From Prostheceraeus crozeri (lineage: Eukaryota > Platyhelminthes > Polycladida > Euryleptidae), in assembly GCA_907163375.1 (NCBI GenBank), contig CAJQUW010014405.1:24954-88953 (forward strand): a DNA stretch of 64,000 nucleotides, given 5' to 3'. Below the pieces are notes generated by a model. The model ran no database searches and was not told where the DNA came from. It saw only the letters and a list, made by a program, of their open reading frames with translations. Position 1 is the first letter of the stretch, and every line of letters begins with the position of its first letter. The position numbers and the translations under genes are program-made. Positions 53,953-63,990 of the stretch are shown here, one piece after another.

Positions 53953-54540
53953 CACAGGGTATCCCCTGAGACCGATCGCATCATCTATAGGCACTCCGAC
54001 GGATAAGATCGATTGGATGCTCAGCAAAATTATAAACCAACTTGTGAAATTGGTTCCCACTAATATTAGTAGTACCGATGATCTTATAGGTATTCTAAAT
54101 TCTCTTAAAACTTCACCTCATAATAATGTACATGTAACTTTCATATCTCTAGACGTGAAAAACCCATATGCCACCATTCCCATAATGGAAGGCATCAATG
54201 CTGTTGTTAGTTATGTGAGATCTAACTGAAATATCATCGATAACTATGGCTTCAAAGTAACCGATATTGACGATTTCTTAAGGTTTGTTTTAGCTATTAT
54301 GAAATCCAATAACAAGATAAAACTTATTTGCAAATTAGTGGCTGTCCAATAGGCTCACATTTTGCATCAGCGTTTGCGATTATATTCATGTTTACTATAG
54401 AACAGAGAGCGTTGGAAATACCTAGTTCGCATAATATTGCTCCTTGTCTTCACAAGCGCTATAGGCTATTGATGACATTATCCTGGGACCATTCCCTACT
54501 AACGATAGTGGGACTTTTAGTTAAATTTTAAGTACTTTCA
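53953..54540 (+). pseudogene. Penelope-like element reverse transcriptase, 3' fragment
   Basis: Resumes the RT with 'PLRPIASSIGTPTDKI', 'VTFISLDVKNPYATIPI' (catalytic Asp region) and 'GCPIGSHFASAFAIIFMFTIEQ'. Stops and frameshifts occur from 54230 on; a decayed AIDDIIL stands where the YxDD box is expected. No GIY-YIG endonuclease recognised. Confidence 0.55.
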
Positions 54541-54995
54541 ATTCGATTCATGATTCCATTCAGTTTACTCTTGAAGTGCCAAAGAACTACGTTCTCAATT
54601 TTTTAGATCTTAGTATAACTGTTAATATTCATCTTGTGAAGGAAGCCCAAAAAACTAGTTGATCTCTACTAAATTCCTCGAATTTCTATTGCGAGGCCTT
54701 TCAGCCAGCACAGCCGACTATCGTCAAGCGAATGACAGAAACAAATTAGATGAATAACATCACTCATACTGCAATGGTCAGACACAAATTACACAATAGA
54801 AATAGGAACGAGCAGAGAATAAAATTACATGACTTCAAAAGAAAAATCAGGTACGAAGATACTATCTACAAATACTGGAAAGCAACAGTAAAGAAAAGGA
54901 AGAAAATACAAAGGAAACCAAAAATCACTGAACACAATCAACAAGAAAAAGGCTTGGATCAGTAGGAAGACGAGTATCAGCAGACGGTGATGTGG
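54541..54995. other. Non-coding or decayed repeat tail
   Basis: The 54750-54965 frame has a basic Lys/Arg composition ('KKRKKIQRKPKI') and probably belongs to the decayed element 3' region; no function claimed. Confidence 0.3.
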
Positions 54996-54997
54996 TG

Positions 54998-55072
54998 TCT
55001 AGGTTGGCGTGGTGTGCCGGCCAGGTTGGCGTGGTGTGCCGGCCAGGTTGGCGTGGTGTGCCGGCCAGGTTG
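54998..55072. repeat. Short tandem repeat, unit of about 22 bp
   Basis: Units of GTTGGCGTGGTGTGCCGGCCAG repeated about three times; GC-rich island in AT-rich DNA. Confidence 0.8.
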
Positions 55073-55094
55073 GGAGGGTGGACTGTCGTAGCTC

Positions 55095-55640
55095 ACCTGA
55101 AAAAATCCTAAGTGTCAGAGTGGAATTTTGAAAATTTTCCAAAGTGTGGAATTTTGACCTGGGACCGTCACCAAAACATTTTTCATCAAATTTCACTGAC
55201 CTCCCCCCCCCTCTGGACAGCTAGCTTCGATCTTGGCTTCTAGTGGACGGATTTTGTCGTGCAATAGCTCGTTTGAAAGCTAAGAGTGAAACAAATTCAG
55301 TAAAAGAAACGGCTTGTTCATATCTGTCTTCGTTCAAAAGTTAGAGCGGTTACAAGATTTTAGGTCGGAGCTCGCTCACCTGAAAAAATCCTAAGTGTCA
55401 GAGTGGCTTTGTATGGGTAAAATTTTGAAAATTTTCCAAAGTGTGGAATTTCGACCTGGGACCTTCACCAAAATATTTTTCATCAAATTTCTCTGAACGA
55501 GGGAGGGGAGGGGGGGTAGTCAGTGAAATTTGATGAAAAATGTTTTGGTAAAGGTCCCAGGTCGAAATTCGGAAGTTTTAAATTTTTCAAAATTTTCACC
55601 ACACTGGAGCTCTCACACTTAGGAATTTTTTCACTTGTGG
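55095..55640. repeat. Direct and inverted repeat cluster
   Basis: The block CACCTGAAAAAATCCTAAGT...AAAATTTTCCAAAGTGTGGA...ATTTTTCATCAAATTT occurs at about 55095-55195 and 55377-55495 in direct orientation, and again inverted at about 55518-55635. A G-rich spacer GAGGGAGGGGAGGGGGGG at 55497 separates the last two. Could be a foldback unit or the decayed edge of the second Polinton-like segment. Confidence 0.65.
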
Positions 55641-55805
55641 CATGTTAGATGGACATGTGCTGACGCACCGACTTCCCGTGGTCATATGAGAATGGTTCAG
55701 GTGTCATATGATAGAAAATGATGAGACGAATCGTTTGCAACAAACCGCATGTCGCTACAATGAATACTTTCGGAGATAGAGCCATTTTAAGTTTTCTTCC
55801 GAGCA

Positions 55806-55813
55806 TATATAAA
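55806..55813 (+). promoter_or_regulatory. TATA box (TATATAAA) and 5' untranslated exon, second element
   Basis: TATATAAACCCC; about 30 bp downstream begins a short exon ending GACGAG|GTAAGC (donor 55855). The acceptor TTACAG at 56300-56305 precedes the ATG at 56323 by 17 bp. This repeats the promoter/leader/intron layout of the coiled-coil gene in the first Polinton. Confidence 0.55.
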
Positions 55814-56322
55814 CCCCCGACAACGTAAGTCTGATCACTTCATCGAAAGACGAGGTAAGCGACGGTCGTCGCTCTGAGCTCCCGATATCGGTGTGTTTCA
55901 AAGGACTCTATCTTTTGAAGTAGGCAAGCTATCTTCTTACTTCAAAGTTTGTGTGATAGAGTTTGATAGTGTCTTTACTACTGATAATTTTTTTAAAAGT
56001 AGTATGAGTAGTAAAATGCGGAATTTTTTAAAAATTCTTAATTTTCACTTTTTTCAAAGTTTTAACATATAGACTAAGGTTTTCAAGTATCCTGAGTTCA
56101 AATCTGCTATCAGATTTGACATTTAACTAAGTCTAAGGCAGCTTTGAGGGGTTAGATCCCAGCTACTGATCACCACCTTTGACTCGGCGTTCCTGTTACC
56201 ACTTCGGGGCAGTGACAATGATGTCTTCAGCTGTAAAGAGCGGGTATCGGGGAAGATCTCTCACTTCCCTAGTGATCAGTACAAGGCCTTCGGGCTGTCT
56301 TACAGTTAACAATAAATCAGGC

Positions 56323-57486
56323 ATGGCAAACGATAAGAATCGTAAATATCACATCAAAATGTGCTCATGTGGGCAAATTAATCGCAGTGCGGACGCCAAG
56401 GCGCATGTGAAGAAGGCGGGCACCGGCCACATGATTATCTTGAATAGGGTTGCGTGTGTGAAGTGCAGAGTGCTGAAGGGTGATGAGGATGAGGCGCGTT
56501 TTTACAGAGTGCATGCTGACTGTAGTGGTGGTTTAGTGACTGATTTGAGATTTACGCAGTTGATTGTTGACGAGAGGGAGCGAATGTTGGCGATCGAGCG
56601 AGAGGGTAAGGCTGAGAATGTTGTTGAGAATGATGAGTTGGCGAGAGCGGTTGCGTCGTTGGAGGGTGAGATTGAGCGAAAGAGAGTGCTTGAGAGTGAT
56701 GTTGAGGATGATGTGGATTTAGATAGGGAGCGTGTGAGGAAGCGTGTGAGGAAGGTGAGCTCTTCGTCGTCGGAGGTGTCAAACATTGTCATCACCGACC
56801 CCCCGAAGAGCTCATCTTCCCCAAAAGTGAAGAGTGGGATTCGTGTGCAGTCGGCGAGGTGGTTGAAGGATGAAGAGAAGAGGCATGTTTCGCAGCAGAT
56901 GGCGCATGATTTGTTGGTTAATAAGTATGAGAGTTTGAAGAAAGTGGAGGATGAAGTTGTGAAGGAGTTGGATGAGTTGAAAAAGAAGGAACTGAAGTCG
57001 AAGGAGGTAGCGGATGAAAATATTAGAATGAGGCGTAGTCTGACTGATTTGAAGAAAAAGACGCGAGAGTTGGAAGAGAAGAATGATGAGTGTGAGAAGA
57101 GGGCGAGTGCTGCGGAGAGAAGAATGAGAGATGCAGAAGCGAAGTTTGAGGAGATGATGAAGGAGATGAGTGTGTTGAGAGCGAGGAATGTTGAGTTGGA
57201 GAGGACTGTGGGTCGGCGGGGTGATGAGAGGCAGGCGTATGAGAAGTTGGAGCGCATGAGGGATGAGTGGGAACGTGTGAATGAGGATCGTTTGTTTGAG
57301 TTTCACATCCCTATTCGGGATAATCATTTGGCCGGCGAAGTACTCATAAACCAGAATTTAGACGAGTCAATAATTTGTTACAACGGCCATCCGACCAAGA
57401 AATGTTTGCATGCCAGCCTACGAATGCGCGGTCACTTGCACAAATTTTCTATTCGGAAGCGCGCGAGACTGCCAAAGGATGGCTAA
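56323..57486 (+). CDS. Cys/His-rich coiled-coil protein, relative of the spliced gene of the first Polinton
   Basis: 387 residues from the ATG after the splice acceptor. Cys14, Cys16, His28, His36, Cys45, Cys48, His64 and Cys67 match in order the zinc-type residues of the protein at 27577-25492, including CxxC then HxxC. Residues about 75-220 are charged with Ser-rich runs, and about 210-370 are long heptad coiled coil ('ELKSKEVADENIRMRRSL', 'MSVLRARNVELERTVG'). The final 45 residues ('HLAGEVLINQNLDESIICYN') look like a globular cap. A 60-bp intron (57491-57550, GTAAGT...TTGCAG) follows the stop, then the histone-like 3' stem-loop at 57603. No function known. Confidence 0.65.
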   Translation: MANDKNRKYHIKMCSCGQINRSADAKAHVKKAGTGHMIILNRVACVKCRVLKGDEDEARFYRVHADCSGGLVTDLRFTQLIVDERERMLAIEREGKAENVVENDELARAVASLEGEIERKRVLESDVEDDVDLDRERVRKRVRKVSSSSSEVSNIVITDPPKSSSSPKVKSGIRVQSARWLKDEEKRHVSQQMAHDLLVNKYESLKKVEDEVVKELDELKKKELKSKEVADENIRMRRSLTDLKKKTRELEEKNDECEKRASAAERRMRDAEAKFEEMMKEMSVLRARNVELERTVGRRGDERQAYEKLERMRDEWERVNEDRLFEFHIPIRDNHLAGEVLINQNLDESIICYNGHPTKKCLHASLRMRGHLHKFSIRKRARLPKDG

Positions 57487-57585
57487 CTTGGTAAGTGAAA
57501 AGTAAATAAGACAGTATATCCTGTTCTAATACATATCATTTTCATTGCAGATCTTTGCCCGCCTTCACCACCCCATCAATTCACT

Positions 57586-57725
57586 CCCGAGAACGAACCA
57601 TCGGCTCTCTTAAGGGCCACCATGGGGCAAGACATGATAGAACCTCCACGCGGTTTGCCCTGGGCAGTCTTCGGAGTGGCGAATACTATCATTAAGTTGA
57701 ATCTGCTATCAGTCAACTTGAACGT
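57586..57725 (+). terminator. Histone-type 3' end module, copy 1
   Basis: GGCTCTCTTAAGGGCC at 57603-57618 folds as a 6-bp stem and 4-base loop followed by ACC, like replication-dependent histone mRNA 3' ends (consensus GGYYCTTTTMAGRGCCACC). GCAAGACATGATAGAA downstream resembles the U7 site (CAAGAAAGA). The next 80 bp are also conserved in all copies. Confidence 0.6.
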
Positions 57726-57743
57726 TGCATTGTGTTAGAGGGG

Positions 57744-57751
57744 TATATAAA
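57744..57751 (+). promoter_or_regulatory. TATA box (TATATAAA)
   Basis: 39 bp before the ATG at 57783 in GAGGGGTATATAAACC; short leader. Confidence 0.6.
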
Positions 57752-57782
57752 CCACTGCCTCTCATTTCATTTCATTTCAATC

Positions 57783-58049
57783 ATGCAGACGCCGAACAGT
57801 CAAGTCAGCTCTCCTCGCGGACCGCAGTTAAGGCCGCGAAATTTATTTGAGGAGTTTGTCAGGCTAGAGGAGCAAGACAGAATTTTTAATAATCTTGCTC
57901 GGATTGGCAATCCGATGACAGCAACTGCTGTCAATCCAACGGAATGGCGCTACATTCCACTTTTTAGCCATGTACCAGTTAGTGTGGAAGTCGACAGTGC
58001 TACCAAAGAGAGAGTCAAAGACTCTCTCAGCAGAATTGGTAGGGTGTAA
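57783..58049 (+). CDS. Small gene with histone-type 3' end, 88 residues, unknown
   Basis: From the ATG after the TATA box. The N-terminal 25 residues are basic/Pro-rich, then 'NLFEEFVRLEEQDRIFNNLARIG' helix, ending 'SATKERVKDSLSRIGRV'. No family. The stop is 31 bp before a histone-type stem-loop (58080). Transcripts ending this way lack poly(A) and are usually expressed in S phase. Confidence 0.6.
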   Translation: MQTPNSQVSSPRGPQLRPRNLFEEFVRLEEQDRIFNNLARIGNPMTATAVNPTEWRYIPLFSHVPVSVEVDSATKERVKDSLSRIGRV

Positions 58050-58062
58050 GATGACGTTACTC

Positions 58063-58199
58063 CCGAGAACGAACCATCGGCTCTCTTAAGGGCCACCATG
58101 GGGCAAGACATGATAGAACCTCCACGCGGTTTGCCCTGGGCAGTCTTCGGACTGGCGAATACTATCATTAAGTTGAATCTGCTATCAGTCAACTTGAAC
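58063..58199 (+). terminator. Histone-type 3' end module, copy 2
   Basis: Stem-loop GGCTCTCTTAAGGGCC at 58080-58095, then ACCATGGGGCAAGACATGAT. Identical core to copies 1 and 3, about 137 bp in all. Confidence 0.65.
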
Positions 58200-58267
58200 A
58201 TTATGCAGTCGATTGCTATCCCTGAAGCATTCTGATTCGCTGTTGAGCAATTCCTTGTTGAAAACCC

Positions 58268-58275
58268 TATATAAG
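58268..58275 (+). promoter_or_regulatory. TATA box (TATATAAG)
   Basis: 48 bp before the ATG at 58316. Confidence 0.6.
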
Positions 58276-58315
58276 CCAGAAGATTGTAGCGCTTCTCATT
58301 CAATTTGAAGTCACG

Positions 58316-58570
58316 ATGGAAGCGACATCTGCCGACAACATTCCCGTCTTCATCGATGAAGACAACGCCATTCCCGACTTCATCATCCTCGACGAGTGGG
58401 ATGAAGAGGATGAGAAGAAGGGGAAGATCAAGAGGATCGTTTGGACGGATGAGGTGTGGACTCCTAAAACCACCCGCATCCGAAAGGTGCCAGATGCACC
58501 AGTACGACCTCGGCGGTATAGGGTCTATGACAACCTAACCGTCATACCCATTGACTATTCCAGCCAATAG
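58316..58570 (+). CDS. Small acidic-to-basic gene with histone-type 3' end, 84 residues, unknown
   Basis: ATG start. An acidic N-terminal half (FIDEDNAIPDFIILDEWDEE) is followed by a basic half (KTTRIRKVPDAPVRPRRYRV) and a hydrophobic end. No family. Stop 30 bp before the stem-loop at 58600. Confidence 0.6.
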   Translation: MEATSADNIPVFIDEDNAIPDFIILDEWDEEDEKKGKIKRIVWTDEVWTPKTTRIRKVPDAPVRPRRYRVYDNLTVIPIDYSSQ

Positions 58571-58581
58571 TCAAATTCACA

Positions 58582-58719
58582 CCCCGAGAACGAACCATCG
58601 GCTCTCTTAAGGGCCACCATGGGGCAAGACATGATAGAACCTCCTCGCGGTTTGCCCTGGGCAGTCTTCGGACTGGCGAATACTATCATTAAGTTGAATC
58701 TGCTATCAGTCAACTTGAG
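58582..58719 (+). terminator. Histone-type 3' end module, copy 3
   Basis: Stem-loop at 58600-58615 with the same flanks; no clear gene follows with its own TATA box. Confidence 0.65.
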
Positions 58720-59062
58720 CGTTGCAAATGAAGTTCGGTGTAATACTTCCTTTCGACCGGCGTTCCTGTAAAGGGCGGCGGTGAAACCCGTAGCTATGTA
58801 TACCGCAAGGGACATTCGGCAATGGTCAATCTTGTTAAACCTCTCTGCGTCATGTTTGCAAGTGATTGCCTCTGTCTCAACGCAGTATGCATTCGCGCCA
58901 GGGCGACATTTAGCCAACTGTCGAAGGTTGCCTAAAACTTTCCATTGCATACGTTATGAGAACCATGAGTTCTACCTGTCTCTATCAATGAGACGAATTG
59001 ATGAATGGAATGAAATGGGAGGACACTCACCTGCCACGCGCAACATAACACACTTCTCTCTT
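58720..59062. other. Unassigned stretch, possible remnant coding
   Basis: A plus-strand frame 58735-58930 (contains KGGGETRSYVYRKGHSAM) and another with RDIRQW; neither has a clear family, and no TATA or convincing start. See rejected items. Confidence 0.25.
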
Positions 59063-59470
59063 CCGTAGTCTAACAAGCTCTTTACACATGGATCGCAGTC
59101 GATTGCTATCCCTGTATCAGAAGTGTAAGCTATCTTAATTTTATTTGACACTATTTCTTCTATCATCATCGTCCATATGAAATGTTTTAAGATTTACAAG
59201 TTAGACTAAGCGTGCTACTATTTCCAAATGAAAAGTATACATGGTTAAATCATCCACTTAAGCCCATCCGTAGTCTAACAAGCTCTTTACACATGGATCG
59301 CAGTCGATTGCTATCCCTGTATCAGAAGTGTAAGCTATCTTAATTTTATTTGACACTATTTCTTCTATCATCATCGTCCATATGAAATGTTTTAAGATTT
59401 ACAAGTTAGACTAAGCGTGCTACTATTTCCAAATGAAAATGTATACATGGTTAAATCATCCACTGAAGCC
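59063..59470. repeat. Tandem duplication, 205-bp unit, two copies
   Basis: Copies start at 59063 and 59268 with TCCGTAGTCTAACAAGCTCT and both contain CAGTCGATTGCTATCCCTGT; differences are a few indels. A piece (CAGTCGATTGCTATCCCTG) also lies at 58207. Confidence 0.85.
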
Positions 59471-59520
59471 CCATTCAAGTACGTCAGTATGAAAGCAAAG
59501 ATAATACGAAATAAAAATTT

Positions 59521-59916
59521 ATTATGGCATGTATTTCAAAAGGTCTTCATCGTCAATATCGTCCCAGAGTCTGGCTTCACATAGATAGCAAAAACAGTTC
59601 AGTTGCCTTAATCGTTCTTCCACTGCGAGCCTCACTTTGTCAATATACTCCCACTCCTCCATAGTTCGTGGCTGGGAGTTAGGGTGTACCACTCCCATAA
59701 TTGGTGGAGGAATTTCGTGCTGGTAATCTCCATCACATCGTCAGTATCGTACTGAAGATACTTCCACCTCACGCCTGTTAAGTCGGGACACTCCTTCTCA
59801 CATACACTCTCTTCGTTGTCCGCTGGTAATAACACCTTCTCTACCTTCGTTGGAGCGTTTGGTGTTGAGGATGGAGAAGAGAATTTTGTGTTTGATGTTG
59901 TCGGAGGGCTTGTCAT
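59521..59916 (-). pseudogene. Small accessory gene broken by one frameshift
   Basis: ATG at 59916 (minus). The first about 65 residues read 'TSPPTTSNTKFSSPSS' then 'LTGVRWKYLQYDTDDVM'. At about 59710 the frame changes, and a coherent C-terminal part follows to the stop at 59521: 'PNSQPRTMEEWEYIDKVRL', 'CFCYLCEARLWDD', 'DLLKYMP'. Total about 131 residues. The acidic/Pro-Ser start and position near the second element's polymerase resemble the gene at 29467-29928, but homology is not shown. Unknown role. Confidence 0.5.
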
Positions 59917-60367
59917 GTTGACTGTGAATAATAACTTTGAAATGTTTTCTAATTCTTAAGTATCAACAAGCAACCAATCAGAATGAACAGCCAATGAATG
60001 ATGAATATGAAAGTATATATGTAAAGTGACATTCGTGTCATTTCACTCTGTCTTTGAGACGCATAAGTGAACTGTTGTCTAGCGAATTCTGTTATTATTT
60101 GAGGCGTACAAGTGAATTCCAAATTTGAGACGTATTATTTGAGTGAAGTCTCTATCTTGTTGAAGTATCAAGCTTAAACATAATTTCGTTGAAATGGGAA
60201 GTTGAAAATTTCTTCACTCATCTCCCTCAAACGTGTGGCTAATAGCATCTTCCTCAATTTCAGGCATCAACTTCATCACCAACACCCTCCCTTCTCGAGG
60301 AAAGTTTAGAGTTGTTGAGTCAAGGTAGGTTGTAACAATACACTGAGACTTGAACAGAGATGAAAGA

Positions 60368-63300
60368 ATGATTTCTCTTTCAGGTGATGTGAGTTCCAGC
60401 TCAGGACTCTCGCGGCAAGGCAACGAGTGGGAATGTGCCGCCTGCGGACATATGTTTACAAGGAAGCACAGTCTCCTTCGACACATCAAACAACGTGTGT
60501 GTCAACGCAAAGCGGCGTCAATCTCCGGAGGTGAAGTTGATTCTGACGATGACATCTCCTTTCCTTGCGATTTGTGCCCTCTTTCTTTTGATAGTCACTT
60601 TCAGCGATCTTCGCACAGACTTCAACACACGCATGCAAATGATCACTACACCAACGGTACCTCTACCATCTCCCTCATTAATGTTTCAAATAATAATTTA
60701 GTACGCGACTACTGCATGGAGTCCAATACTCAAATAGTAGATTTTCCTGAGTGGCTCCTTCAAAATTCAAACATTATCGAAGCGCTCTTCAACAATTTAG
60801 ACAATTTTAGAATGAAGGCGCTCATCTACCTTAAACTAAAATATATTAAGATAGATTTTCAAACGGGTCAAGTGACGGAGAGAATACAGTTTCATGTTCC
60901 TTCCTCTTCTGCAACCGAAGTTGTAGACTGCGAGTCTTGGCTAAATTTTCACATTCAATGTTTTAAAATCAAATGTAGATAAATTCAATCAACGCGACAG
61001 CGCTCTCATTTCTCATGGTGTGGACTCAGCCATATTCAAAATTTCACTATTAGAAAGTCATGCAGCTCGAGGTACATTTAAACTACCAAAAACGTTGTAT
61101 AATAAGAAAGCTGTCATCAATGTCGATTGTAAATCACAGTGTTTCAAATATGCAGTCCTATCCATCCTTCACTATAATGATATCAACGCGAATCGAAATC
61201 ACACCTATAGCTATAGACAGTGGGAGGATGAACTAGACTTTGAAGGTTGTGATAGTAACAACATGAAAATCAAAGATGTAGAAACGTTCGAAAAAAATGA
61301 TAAGATTAAAATTGTCGTTCACGTGTGGGAGAAGGGGTTGAAGGGTGCCGCTATAATTCACGTTCAACTTGTTATGAACGTGTAGTCAACCTCTTATTAG
61401 TAAAACAAGATGATAGCGAGGAATGGCACTACTGTGGTATTCCCAAAATCTCTCGCTTGTACACTCACTTGGGGCACTCTAAAAGAGGTGAACATTTTGT
61501 ATGCGACCGCTGCATCCGCTCCTTTTGGAGTAAAGATAAATTTGAAACTCACTATGAATGGTGCAAGCGAGGTAAATTACAAATGGAACGCATGCCCAAA
61601 GATAAAATATTTTCACATAGGGATAATGGTGACGAATTAAGTCCCCTGCGTGTCATTTACGCAGACATAGAATGCTACATTGATGATATCATCCACAAGC
61701 CAGCAGCCATATCCTGCTATGAAGTATGGCATGACCACTTTAGGAATAGACAAAACAAAATGCATACTTGGCAAGGTAAAGACTGCATTTCAAAATTTCT
61801 AGAATTTCTCGATAAAGCTGCTAAATTTCAACAATCATATGATTCCCAATTGCAGCGTAAGTCACTACATATGACAGATGAAGACAAACAAAAATTTCAA
61901 AGTTGCACATCCTGTCCTAAATGTCATAAAACGTTTGATGACGATAAAATTAAGAAAGTGCGTGATCATGATCACATCACTGGTAAATTTAGAAACGCAC
62001 TCTGCTCCAAATGTAACTTTTCACTTAGGTTGAGACGTCCGTCATTGTTCATAACTTTAAGGGCTATGACAGTCATATGCTCATAAAAGGAGGGTTGAGC
62101 CAGATGAAATCGTGGCAGTTTAATGTAATAGCACAAACGAGAGAAAAATTCATGGCAATGACAGCAAAAGTACCAGTAGATAAAACTAAAGAAAATAAGA
62201 CAGTCTTCTTCGAAATAAAATTTTTAGATTCATTCCAATTCATGTCAGCGTCACTAGCTTCTCTCGTTCGAAATCTCAAGTTTCTTCCCCATAGTCAAAC
62301 TTTGAAGAAACACTATCCAAACTTAACGGATGAAATAATCACTCGCAAAGGAGTCTTTCCCTATGCGTATTTTAGCTCAATGTCTAAACTAAATGAAAAA
62401 ACCCTTCCTTCCATTGACAAATTCAAAAACGATTTGACGGGTGAAGATTGTCCAGTAGAGGACTATGAACATGCTCAAGAGGCATGGTTAAAATTTGAAT
62501 GTAAAACGTTTGGCGATTATATGATCGCTTACTTAGAATTAGATGTCATTTTGCTGGCTGATGTCTTTCAGGAATTTCGACGAGTGGCATTAGAAGAAGA
62601 CAAATTAGATCCTGTCCACTTTGTCAGTCTACCAGCCATGTCCTTTAAATCAGTCTTTAAAATGACTGGTGAGACCATTCATCTCTTACAAGACCCGGAG
62701 ATGTATAATATATTTGAGCGCGGAATACGCGGTGGTCTCACATTTGTAAATAAACATCATATAAAATCTGATACAGTAGGTGATGATCATATCCACCTAA
62801 AGTACTATGACCAAAATAATTTATATGGCAGTTCACTGTCTAAACCACTACCTCATTCCGAGTTTAGTTGGTTAAATCAAGATGAGCTTGCGTATTACTC
62901 AACCCTTCAAACATACTGAAGATTCCAGATGAAGATGATTGGGGATATTATTTTGAAGTGGATTTGATTTATCCAAATAGTATTAAAAATAAAACTGCTG
63001 ATTTCCACTCGCACCTGAATTGGTGAAGTGGACTGAAGATATGTTTTCACCATTCATGTCACAATTTCATAATACTTAACAGAGTGTGGACAGCCAAGGT
63101 ACAAACCATGCGCAAACTTTTGCTCACCCAATATGATTTTTAGAAGATCAGAGAAAATTATCTCCGTGCACTTCTGCATACTAGAAATAGCTCTATTTAG
63201 ATATTTATGGGCATGCTTCTAAAGTCAGTTTCACGCGCATTATCAAATTTAGACAGAAAGCCTTCCTCTCAAAACCGTCTTTCTACATTAGATTAGAAAC

Positions 63301-63990
63301 AGTCAAAAACTGTGCTCACTTCGCCCAAAATAATTTTGAAAAGGAATTTTTATAAAATATAAGAATAACAGTGCTTTTCGGAAAGACCATGGAGGATGAT
63401 TTAGAAAAAAACGTATGAACTACAAAACTAGTCGTTGATGAACAAAAAATATCACAAATGTGGTACCTCATCACCTCTTTTCATTGATAGAGGACATCAC
63501 GATGGAGGATCTTGTAGGTGTTAAAATGATAAAATCAGGAAGTGAGTTGTTGCAAACCCATCTATATTCCCGGCAAGCCGTTTTAGATTATTCAAGCTTG
63601 AAATGTATCAACCTCTTCTACCAAAATATTTAAAAACCATGCCCTCTCGTAAATAAGAGGTTCGCTTGCTGGGTGGTGATACAGATAGTTTCCTTTTTAG
63701 GAGATTACCACTTAAAAAGATTTAAAATTTAATGAAAGTAGGCACGTCATTAGAAAATATTTCGACACATCTCTAACTACAATCCCAGACTACATCCAAT
63801 CTCTATTCCATACCAGTGAATAAAGCGCAAACTTGGTTTTGTATTTAAGGATGAAATCTGAGCATGGAAAGGAGAAGATAGTATGAAGTGAAATGATTCT
63901 CCTCCGTTCCTGTCTAAAAATGTATTACCATGAAATTGTAAAAGAATGTGCAGATACTTGAGTATTAAGCGTGCTATGTATATCAAAATC
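60368..63990 (+). pseudogene. polB: Decayed Polinton family-B DNA polymerase (second element)
   Basis: Same domain order as 25314-21840. C2H2 fingers ('CAACGHMFTRKHSLLRH'), 'KYAVLSILHYN' through 'HYCGIPKISRLY', exo I IYADIECYI, knuckle 'VRDHDHITGKF', exo II HNFKGYDSH, exo III YLELDVILLAD, motif A YDQNNLYGSSL; motif C decayed but visible as GGDTDSF at 63675. Frame changes at about 60965, 61345, 62035 and 62895, and heavier decay after 63000. About as long as relatives and runs to the window edge. Older than the first copy, which has one frameshift. Confidence 0.85.

Noticed and set aside
56502-57257. A 251-codon minus-strand frame and other long antisense frames over the coiled-coil gene
   Set aside because: Reading of a highly biased (Glu/Lys/Arg-rich) coding strand on the opposite strand gives Ser/Phe/Leu-rich frames; no motifs and no promoter.
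57950-58303. Minus-strand frames through the 137-bp modules
   Set aside because: Frames recur only because the modules are repeated; the stem-loop and small plus-strand genes explain the sequence.
58735-58930. Possible histone-fold (H2B/H3-like) protein, suggested by nearby histone-type 3' ends
   Set aside because: The frame has no ATG close to its start, covers only part of a fold, and the similarity (RDIRQW, RATFSQLSKVA) is no better than chance by eye.
60214-60489. Minus-strand 91-codon frame over the start of the second polymerase
   Set aside because: Overlaps the conserved zinc-finger coding of the polymerase start; possible gene end cannot be excluded but no support.
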